NCBI GenBank assembly: GCA_012271225.1
Contig: JAAXGS010000159.1
Span: 1-10,859, forward strand
Source: Dehalococcoidia bacterium
GTDB taxonomy: Bacteria; Chloroflexota; Dehalococcoidia; UBA6926
Length of the DNA: 10,859 bases
Direction: 5' to 3'
In this document: positions 5,849 to 10,859 of the stretch, piece by piece
Layout: every line of letters starts with the position of its first letter
Position numbering within the stretch: the stretch's first letter is position 1
The notes under the pieces: generated by a model
Database searches by the model: none
Told to the model about the DNA's origin: nothing
The model's input: the letters and a program-made list of their open reading frames with translations, nothing else
Made by a program: the position numbers and the translations under genes

Positions 5849-7894
5849 ATGGCGCCCTACTATCGGTTCTCGCGTTGGGACGGCACGCAGCTGCTGTCGG
5901 ACGCCGCCGATGCCGCCCTGTTGAATGAGTTCCTGGATGACGCGCTGGCGCGCGGCGACATTGAGGCGTCATTGCGCTCCGTCACGCGCCGCGGCGCGCA
6001 TCCGCGCGGCGAGGATGTGGACGTTCAGGGCGTCGATGACATGCTTCGTCAGCTCCGTCAGCAGCGGCAGGAGATCCTCCGCAAGCACGATCCGGGCGGA
6101 ATCCTCGACGATCTCCGCAACAAGCTTGCGGAGGTGATCAGCACAGAGCGCGAGGGGATACAGAACCGTTTGGCGGCCGCGGAGTCCGCCGTGCGCAACC
6201 CGCCGGACAACCTGGATCCCGATACCGCCCGCCGCCTTGCCGAACGGCTGCGGGAGATGGCGCAGCGCAGCGAGGCCACCCTCGATGCCCTGCCCCATGA
6301 TCTGGGCGGCGCGGTCCGTGAGCTCAATTCCTATGAGTTCATGGAGCCGGAGGCGCAGCGACTGTTTGATGAACTCAAGCAGCTGATCCAGCAGCAATTC
6401 GTTGACCGGCAGTTCTCGGACCTCACGGAGACCCTGCGGAACAGCGCTCCGCAGGATATGCAGGCCGCCGCGCAGATGATGCGGGAACTGAATGAGCTGC
6501 TGCGGAGGCACATCCGCGGAGACGATGATCCCGGCTTTGACGAGTTCATGGAACGGTGGGGGAACGCCTTTGGCGACTCTCCGCCGCAGGACATCGGTCA
6601 ACTGATTGACCGCCTCCAGTCGCAGGCCGCGCAGGCGCAATCGTTGATGAACAGCCTGACACCGGATCAGAGACAGCAGCTGCAGGACCTGATTGCGGGG
6701 CTGCTTGATGATCCGGAGATGGCGCGCCAGATGGCGGAACTACAGGCAAACCTGGACACGCTGCGGGTTGGCGGTGAGCTGGGGCGGCAATTCCGATTCA
6801 GCGGGAATGAGCCGCTGGCCATGCAGGACGCCCTGGACGTGATGGAGCGGCTCAACCGCATGGACGCGCTTGAGGACGATCTGAAACGGACGCTGTACGG
6901 CGGCGGCAGTCTGGACGGCATCGACACGGACGCCGTGAGAGACATGCTGGGCGAGGATGCGGAGACCTCGTTGGAGTCCCTGCGTCACCTTGCGGAAAGG
7001 GCTGTCGAGGAGGGTCTGCTGCGGACCGGGGAGTCCGGCGCCCATGAGTTCACGGCGCGCGGCATTCGCAAGATTGGCGAGAAGGCGCTCACGGAGATAT
7101 TCGGCTATCTGCGGCGCACCTACTCCGGTCGGCATAACATCCGTCTGAACGGACAGGGCGGCGAGCCCACGGAGACAACCCGCCCCTACCACTACGGAGA
7201 CGAATTCAACATCGATTTGCGCCGCACGCTGCAGGCGGCCGTGATGCGCGGCGGGAAGAGTGTCCCCGTGCGTCTGGAGCCGGATGACTTTCAGACGCAT
7301 GAGACGGAGGAACTGGCGCAGGCCTCAACCGTGCTCATGATCGACCTGAGCCTGTCCATGGCGATGCGGGGAAACTTCGTTATGGCCAAGAAAGTGGCGC
7401 TGGCGCTCGACACGTTGATCCGCACCAGATTCAGCCGCGACAACCTGTACGTCGTCGGTTTCTCCACCTACGCGCGTGAGATGAAACCGGAGACGCTGGC
7501 CTACCTGAGCTGGGACGAGTTTGAGCCGTACACCAACATTCAGCACGGCCTGACGGTGGCGAGAAAGCTGCTGGCGCGCCACACCGGCAACAAGCAGATC
7601 ATCATGATTTCCGACGGAGAGCCGACGGCTCACCTTGAAAGCGGCCGCCTCTTTCTGCAGTACCCGCCGAGCCCGCGCACGATTCAGGAGACGCTGAAAG
7701 AGGTTGCGCGCACAACGCGCTCCGGCATCTCCATCAACACGTTCATGCTGGAGCAGAGCGCGTTCCTGATCGATTTCATTGACCGGCTGACCAGGATCAA
7801 CAAGGGGCGCGTGTTCTACACATCGGCGGAGCGGCTCGGCGAATATGTGGTTGTCGACTACTACCGCTCCCGCCGCCGCTCGCTCATCTCCTGA
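5849..7894 (+). CDS. VWA domain protein with long helical N-terminal region, MoxR partner
   Basis: The 681-residue protein is the likely partner of the preceding ATPase, as magnesium chelatase subunit D is of subunit I and as Rv0959 is of Rv0958 (from memory). Residues about 60-390 are rich in Gln, Arg, Asp, Glu and Leu, with heptad-like stretches (for example LRQLRQQRQEILRK), so they are probably long helices or coiled coil. A conserved linker (HYGDEFNIDLRRTL, 448-461) leads to the VWA domain at about 493-675. The MIDAS metal site is complete: Asp499, Ser501, Ser503 (DLSLS), Thr562 (YTNIQHG) and Asp589 (ISDGEPT). No signal peptide or membrane segment is seen, so it is cytoplasmic. I chose the ATG at 5849, 14 bases after the moxR stop, because family proteins begin with a similar YRFSRWDG. 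A TTG at 5831 overlapping that stop would add six residues. Translation is probably coupled to moxR. It ends in a basic RRR tail. Confidence 0.87.
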   Translation: MAPYYRFSRWDGTQLLSDAADAALLNEFLDDALARGDIEASLRSVTRRGAHPRGEDVDVQGVDDMLRQLRQQRQEILRKHDPGGILDDLRNKLAEVISTEREGIQNRLAAAESAVRNPPDNLDPDTARRLAERLREMAQRSEATLDALPHDLGGAVRELNSYEFMEPEAQRLFDELKQLIQQQFVDRQFSDLTETLRNSAPQDMQAAAQMMRELNELLRRHIRGDDDPGFDEFMERWGNAFGDSPPQDIGQLIDRLQSQAAQAQSLMNSLTPDQRQQLQDLIAGLLDDPEMARQMAELQANLDTLRVGGELGRQFRFSGNEPLAMQDALDVMERLNRMDALEDDLKRTLYGGGSLDGIDTDAVRDMLGEDAETSLESLRHLAERAVEEGLLRTGESGAHEFTARGIRKIGEKALTEIFGYLRRTYSGRHNIRLNGQGGEPTETTRPYHYGDEFNIDLRRTLQAAVMRGGKSVPVRLEPDDFQTHETEELAQASTVLMIDLSLSMAMRGNFVMAKKVALALDTLIRTRFSRDNLYVVGFSTYAREMKPETLAYLSWDEFEPYTNIQHGLTVARKLLARHTGNKQIIMISDGEPTAHLESGRLFLQYPPSPRTIQETLKEVARTTRSGISINTFMLEQSAFLIDFIDRLTRINKGRVFYTSAERLGEYVVVDYYRSRRRSLIS

Positions 7895-7896
7895 CG

Positions 7897-7925
7897 CGCC
7901 CTGCCGGGGCGTTTGCGGCGCAAAC
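7897..7925. terminator. Two adjoining hairpins after the vwa gene
   Basis: CGCCC-TGCCG-GGGCG (7897-7911) is followed by TTT, and GTTTGC-GGC-GCAAAC (7911-7925) forms a second perfect 6-bp stem that starts at the last base of the first. They lie directly after the vwa stop in the convergent gap. The first with its short T-run is a plausible terminator for the moxR-vwa operon, and the second is palindromic and could act on both strands. A third small stem, CGTCC-CTG-GGACG, is at 7990-8002. Confidence 0.5.
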
Positions 7926-8029
7926 ATCCACTGAGTCGGCGCGGCGATTCCGCCCGCGCAAAATCAGTTGTGAGCGCACCGGCCCGCCGCGTCCCTGGGA
8001 CGGGGCAGGTTTATAGAGGCGGACGTTAC

Positions 8030-8344
8030 CTACGGCAATGGTGAGAACGGCAACGGCTTGAGAATCGAGTTGGTGATCCGCTCCACCGTGTGGCCGTACG
8101 TCTCCAGCGATTGCGGCCACTCAGGATCGGCGTAGAACGCCGCCCATGACGCCTCGCGCTTCTCCCACGTCTCCCATGCCAGCATGTACACAAGGCGATG
8201 CGGCGTGCCGACGTCTTCAGTCCAGTACCCGACGGGGTGAAATCCGTGACGCTCAAACAGCCGCGTGGTGACCTCCGCAAACCGCTGGATCATCACGGGC
8301 ATGCGGCCGGGCGGCGCCTCGTACTGCCGGAGTTCGTAGAACAT
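8030..8344 (-). CDS. NIPSNAP family protein
   Basis: The 104-residue protein has the ferredoxin-like (dimeric alpha/beta barrel) NIPSNAP pattern: it opens with MFYELRQYEAPPGRMP, continues with a long helix FAEVTTRLFERHGFHPVGYW, then YMLAWETWEKREASWAAFYADPEW. Aromatic residues and the W..F..DPEW segment are typical. The biochemical role of bacterial NIPSNAP proteins is not settled; many sit beside catabolic genes. It is a complete single domain. It lies 44 bases downstream of the VOC gene on the same strand, so the two are probably co-transcribed. Only a weak AGGA precedes its ATG. Confidence 0.85.
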   Translation of the reverse strand: MFYELRQYEAPPGRMPVMIQRFAEVTTRLFERHGFHPVGYWTEDVGTPHRLVYMLAWETWEKREASWAAFYADPEWPQSLETYGHTVERITNSILKPLPFSPLP

Positions 8345-8388
8345 GATTGTGCGTCCTGCCGCTGACTTGCCGAACGATGCGTGGAAGC

Positions 8389-8814
8389 CTAGCCCGCGTC
8401 CGGCTCAGTGGGCAGGCCGGAGCCTGTGGCGACCTCCCACAGGAAGCCGTCCGGGTCCGCAAAGTACCCCGCATAGCCGCCCCAGAACGTCTCCGCGGCA
8501 GGTTTGGCGATGCGCGCGCCGGCCGCCTCCGCGCCCTTCAGGACGGCGTCCACATCGGCGCGGGAGCTCACGTTGTGCGCGATGGTGAATCCGTGCAGCG
8601 TCGGCTGCGGCGTCCCCTTCAGTTGGGGCATGCCCACGTCATCCGCCAGATCATCACGACCGTACAAGGCCAGCATGATGCCGTCCAGGAGGAAGAAGGT
8701 GATCTCATCGCCGCCCGCCCCGTGAACGGGAAACCCCAGGCCATCGCGGTAAAACCGCGTGGACTGCTCCAGGTCCGATACGCCCAGCGTGATGATGCTG
8801 ATTCGCGGCTCCAT
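8389..8814 (-). CDS. VOC (glyoxalase/bleomycin resistance) family protein
   Basis: The 141-residue protein carries two beta-alpha-beta-beta-beta modules of the vicinal oxygen chelate fold: ISIITLGVSDLEQSTRFYRDGLGF (two conserved parts, about 5-28) and, in the second half, the VLKGAEAAGARI helix (91-102) and YFADPDGFLWEVA (117-129). Glu127 is in the place of the last metal ligand of the family. The usual first-strand His is not present (IITLGV), so metal binding, if any, differs from glyoxalase I. Substrate is unknown; members include dioxygenases, isomerases and resistance proteins. The gene is first of a probable two-gene unit with the NIPSNAP gene. No good Shine-Dalgarno lies right before the ATG; a GGGGG is about 12-16 bases upstream. 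Confidence 0.85.
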   Translation of the reverse strand: MEPRISIITLGVSDLEQSTRFYRDGLGFPVHGAGGDEITFFLLDGIMLALYGRDDLADDVGMPQLKGTPQPTLHGFTIAHNVSSRADVDAVLKGAEAAGARIAKPAAETFWGGYAGYFADPDGFLWEVATGSGLPTEPDAG

Positions 8815-8995
8815 AAAGACGTTCTACCCCCTGCCCCGCCCTGCGGCTGCAGTGAGACTACCGCGAAGGACTCCGCCGCCGCAAGAACTCCGATGTCACT
8901 GATGTGAGTGTCAACGGCGAAACGTCAGAGATTGGGCAGCGTGCCGGGATGCCCTTACAGTCAGGGACAGGGGGCGCGCGATATGTGAACAAGTC
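8815..8995. other. Intergenic region between ruvB and the VOC gene
   Basis: This 181-base gap is the likely place of the ruvB transcript end and of the promoter for the VOC-NIPSNAP unit. On the - strand a perfect TTGACA lies at 8909-8914, but no good -10 box is found 16-18 bases beyond it. The adjoining segment 8892-8909 is a tandem of two 9-base units, GATGTCACT and GATGTGAGT, and holds a small inverted repeat CACT-GATGTG-AGTG (8897-8910). A weak stem CCCT/AGGG is at about 8952-8966. No small gene is supported. Confidence 0.45.
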
Positions 8996-10045
8996 CTAGA
9001 GCAACCGTTGTCCTGCCGGGTCCGGGTGTTCAGCGGCGTCCGGCGGCGGATCGACGCCAAGGTGCTCATAGGCGCGGCGCGTGGCGCGGCGTCCCCGCGG
9101 TGTCCGCTCCAAAAAGCCCAGCTGCAGCAGGTACGGCTCATACACGTCCATCACCGTGTCCGGCTCCTCGGCGATGGACGACGCCAGCGTCTCAAGCCCC
9201 ACCGGCCCGCCGTCAAAAGTATGGATGAGGTTTTCCAGAACACGGTTATCCGTTTCGTCGAGGCCGAGTAGATCGATGCCGAGGCGGTCCAGCGCGTCCC
9301 GCGCGCTCTCGCCGGTCACGGTGCGGTTGCCGTCCACCTGCGCATAGTCCCGGACGCGCCTGAGCAGGCGGTTGGCGACGCGCGGAGTGCCGCGGGACCG
9401 CCCGGCAATCTCTTTCAGACCACCGCCCTCCGCCTTCACCTTGAGAACGCCCGCTGAGCGTTCCAGTATCTGCAGGATCTCCTCCTCTGAATAGAAATCC
9501 AGCCGGTAGGTCGCCCCGAAGCGGTCGCGCAGGGGGGTGCTCAACAGGGCGTAGCGCGTGGTCGCGCCGATGAGGGTAAACGGCGGCACGTGCACGCGGA
9601 CGGAGTGCGCTCCCGCCCCCCTGCCAATCATGATGTCCAGGCCCTGATCCTCCATGACCGGATAGAGGAGCTCCTCAACAGGGCGAGGCAGGCGGTGAAA
9701 CTCATCGACGAAGAGGATGTCATGCGGCTGCAACTGCGTCAGGAGCTGCGCGAGATCGCCGCCCCGCGTGAATGACGGGCCGGCCGTGACACGGATATTG
9801 CCCCCCATTTCCGCGGCGATGATGCGCGCGAGCGTTGTCTTGCCCAGACCGGGCGGCCCGTGCAGGAGGATATGGTCGAGCGACTCCTTGCGCTGCTGAG
9901 CGGCCTGAATCGAGACCTTGAGGTTGTCGATGACGCGCCGTTGGCCCACATAGTCCTTAAAACGGCGGGGGCGCACGGTTTCAAGCGCCGTGTCTTCAAC
10001 CCGCGCCTCCGGCGCGACGAGTCTGTCCTCCATCGGCTCTGCCAT
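8996..10045 (-). CDS. ruvB: Holliday junction branch migration helicase subunit RuvB
   Basis: RuvB is the hexameric AAA+ motor that, with RuvA, drives branch migration of Holliday junctions during recombination and repair. The 349-residue protein has all family blocks: RPRRFKDYVGQ (25-35), Walker A GPPGLGKT (63-70), Walker B FVDEFHRLP (112-120), the RuvA-contacting hairpin around GLDIMIGRG (135-143), sensor 1 FTLIGATTR (156-164), arginine finger region PLRDRFG (171-177), sensor 2 GTPRVANRLLRR (219-230), and the winged-helix DNA-binding end with DGGPVGLETLA (278-288) and RTPRGRRATRRAYEHL (two parts, 314-329). The tail is Pro/Asp-rich. Two in-frame starts are possible, ATG 10045 and ATG 10033 (MEDRLVAPEA, the more usual N-terminus); neither has a clear Shine-Dalgarno. 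It starts 13 bases after the alkD-like stop, so coupled translation is plausible. ruvA and ruvC, often next to ruvB, are not in the window. Confidence 0.97.
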   Translation of the reverse strand: MAEPMEDRLVAPEARVEDTALETVRPRRFKDYVGQRRVIDNLKVSIQAAQQRKESLDHILLHGPPGLGKTTLARIIAAEMGGNIRVTAGPSFTRGGDLAQLLTQLQPHDILFVDEFHRLPRPVEELLYPVMEDQGLDIMIGRGAGAHSVRVHVPPFTLIGATTRYALLSTPLRDRFGATYRLDFYSEEEILQILERSAGVLKVKAEGGGLKEIAGRSRGTPRVANRLLRRVRDYAQVDGNRTVTGESARDALDRLGIDLLGLDETDNRVLENLIHTFDGGPVGLETLASSIAEEPDTVMDVYEPYLLQLGFLERTPRGRRATRRAYEHLGVDPPPDAAEHPDPAGQRLL

Positions 10046-10061
10046 GACACGTATTGTGTCA
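10045..10061. repeat. Inverted repeat at the ruvB start
   Basis: TGACAC-GTATT-GTGTCA is a perfect 6-base inverted repeat with a 5-base spacer. It begins at the first base of the ruvB ATG (10045) and ends at the stop codon of the upstream gene (10059-10061). It could be an operator for a dimeric regulator or an RNA hairpin covering the start. It does not match the LexA boxes I know (GAAC-N4-GTTC or CTGT-N8-ACAG). Confidence 0.45.
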
Positions 10062-10766
10062 CGGGGAAGCAGCGGACTGCATCCGACGCCGCATTGCCGG
10101 CGACGGCCTGGCCATCTTGTGGCCGGTGCTCAGCTTGTTCCCCACTTCCCGCACGACGCGCGGCGCCAGGCGGTTGCCGTGCCGCGCGATGAACTCCGTC
10201 ACCGCCTCCGGATCACGCAGCCCAAGCTCCCGCAGCGCCCAGCTCAGCGCCTTCACGTGCAGATCGGCGCGGTCGTCGAGAAACAGCTCACAGATCGCCA
10301 GCGTGCGGGCGGCGTCACCGCGGCCGAGATGCCGCTCATTCAGGGCGATGGTGGAGACCAGGCCGGCGCGGCGCCACCAGAAGTGCGGCGATTGCGCCCA
10401 GCGTGTGACGCGGGCATCGCTGATCTGCCCCCGCTGCCATGCGGGGCCGCTGAGCTTGCGCGCGAAATGATCCACGGAGGCCCAGCCGTCGAGCGTGCGG
10501 CCCAGGCGCTCCAGTTTCCGCCAGTCCAGGGTATCGCGCAGGCCTCGATGACGGTGCGCGATCTCAAACGCCACCGTTCGCGCGCCGTCAGTCTCCCTGT
10601 CCGCGTCTATCAACTCATCGCACAGCGCAAAGACCGTTTCGGCATTGGTGGCCGCTTTCGTCAACGCGCGAGCCGCATCTGCCGCGATGGCGCGCATGAG
10701 GGGCGTCCGCAGCGGGCGCTCAGCCTGCCGCAGCGATTCAAGAATTGAATCCGGAGTGGCGGTCAC
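10059..10766 (-). CDS. AlkD-like DNA alkylation repair protein (HEAT-repeat glycosylase)
   Basis: AlkD-family enzymes excise N3- and N7-alkylated purines from DNA using a curved stack of HEAT-like helices. The protein of 235 residues (from GTG 10766) is all-helical and shows the family signature residues: the WxxxD pair Trp95 and Asp99 (DGWASVDHFA), Arg133 in WWRRAGLVSTIALN, and Trp176 in VKALSWALREL. These correspond in order to Trp109, Asp113, Arg148 and Trp187 of Bacillus cereus AlkD (numbers from memory), so the active site looks intact. Length agrees with AlkD. The upstream in-frame ATG at 10799 would add 11 basic residues (MPGSRRAGARQ); neither start has a strong Shine-Dalgarno, and I prefer the GTG because the family begins close to it. 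The gene lies 13 bases ahead of ruvB, which suggests a joint DNA repair unit. The C-terminal 20 residues are basic and Ser/Pro-rich. Confidence 0.85.
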   Translation of the reverse strand: MTATPDSILESLRQAERPLRTPLMRAIAADAARALTKAATNAETVFALCDELIDADRETDGARTVAFEIAHRHRGLRDTLDWRKLERLGRTLDGWASVDHFARKLSGPAWQRGQISDARVTRWAQSPHFWWRRAGLVSTIALNERHLGRGDAARTLAICELFLDDRADLHVKALSWALRELGLRDPEAVTEFIARHGNRLAPRVVREVGNKLSTGHKMARPSPAMRRRMQSAASP

Positions 10767-10807
10767 CTGCCGTGCTCCCGCGCGCCGGCTGCCCGGCATG
10801 CGCCGCG

Positions 10808-10859
10808 TTATGTGTTCAGCGCCCGGTGAATCTTCTCCGCCGTGAACGGCACGCTGTCC
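10808..10859 (-). CDS. C-terminal end of a truncated gene, possibly a molybdopterin hydroxylase large subunit
   Basis: Reading the - strand from the right edge, an open frame ends with DSVPFTAEKIHRALNT and a TAA at 10808-10810. The pattern of a short (L/V)P(F/L)T.EK(I/V)..AL motif at the very end is common in xanthine dehydrogenase/CoxL-type molybdopterin-binding subunits. With only 16 residues visible, the identity is a guess. The stop is 41 bases before the preferred alkD-like start, so the genes could share a transcript. Confidence 0.35.
   Translation of the reverse strand, partial: DSVPFTAEKIHRALNT

Noticed and set aside
5969..6640. Long open frame on the - strand inside the vwa gene
   Set aside because: Antisense shadow of a conserved gene, with no motif or ribosome site.
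9990..10748. 252-codon open frame on the + strand opposite the alkD-like gene and the 5' end of ruvB
   Set aside because: It spans two genes with recognised products on the other strand, and its residues (Arg/Ala/Pro-rich) show no known domain.
1..10859. CRISPR array, insertion sequence, tRNA or phage attachment site
   Set aside because: No regularly spaced repeats, no transposase or integrase motifs, no terminal inverted repeats and no cloverleaf sequence were found by reading both strands.

Overview
The window is GC-rich, densely coding bacterial chromosome with about ten complete genes, one truncated gene at the right edge and no gap over 300 bases without a gene. GTG is used as a start codon several times. 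No rRNA, tRNA, CRISPR array, insertion sequence or phage gene was seen. The gene types (malic enzyme with an N-terminal ACT domain, mycoredoxin-like glutaredoxin, actinobacterial-style MoxR plus VWA pair, NIPSNAP and VOC proteins, AlkD-like glycosylase) suit a free-living Chloroflexota or Actinobacteriota lineage. I lean towards an uncultivated Chloroflexota (SAR202/Dehalococcoidia-like), but only by gene content, and a phylogeny of RuvB or ThiI would be needed to decide.

Left part (1-2945, + strand): thiI (tRNA 4-thiouridine synthetase, short form without a rhodanese domain) is followed by an ACT-fused NAD-type malic enzyme. The 124-base gap between them holds a GC hairpin and a possible -10 box, so they may be separate units. 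Next (2980-4299, - strand) come an ornithine cyclodeaminase/mu-crystallin family dehydrogenase and, downstream of it, a small CPDC glutaredoxin. This pair converges on the malic enzyme.

Centre (4300-7894): a 140-base divergent region with a perfect TTGACA box leads into a two-gene operon of a MoxR-type AAA+ ATPase and a 681-residue VWA protein. The stop of the first gene lies about 14 bases before the ATG chosen for the second. I place the pair in the same family as Mycobacterium tuberculosis Rv0958/Rv0959 (from memory). Such pairs resemble the I and D subunits of magnesium chelatase and are thought to act as metal-dependent remodelling machines, but the client of this family is unknown. It is the part of the window with the most unexplained biology.

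Right part (8030-10859, - strand): reading leftward from the right edge come the tail of an unidentified protein, possibly a molybdenum hydroxylase large subunit, then an AlkD-like DNA alkylation repair protein, ruvB (Holliday junction branch migration motor), a 181-base gap, a VOC protein and a NIPSNAP protein. alkD and ruvB are 13 bases apart and form a plausible DNA repair unit. ruvA and ruvC are not in the window.

Overall this is mostly housekeeping and general metabolic DNA. I found no clear defence island or new mobile system. The most rewarding targets are the MoxR-VWA pair with its atypical nucleotide-binding motifs, the cyclodeaminase homologue that lacks the expected catalytic Asp, and the inverted repeat at the ruvB start.
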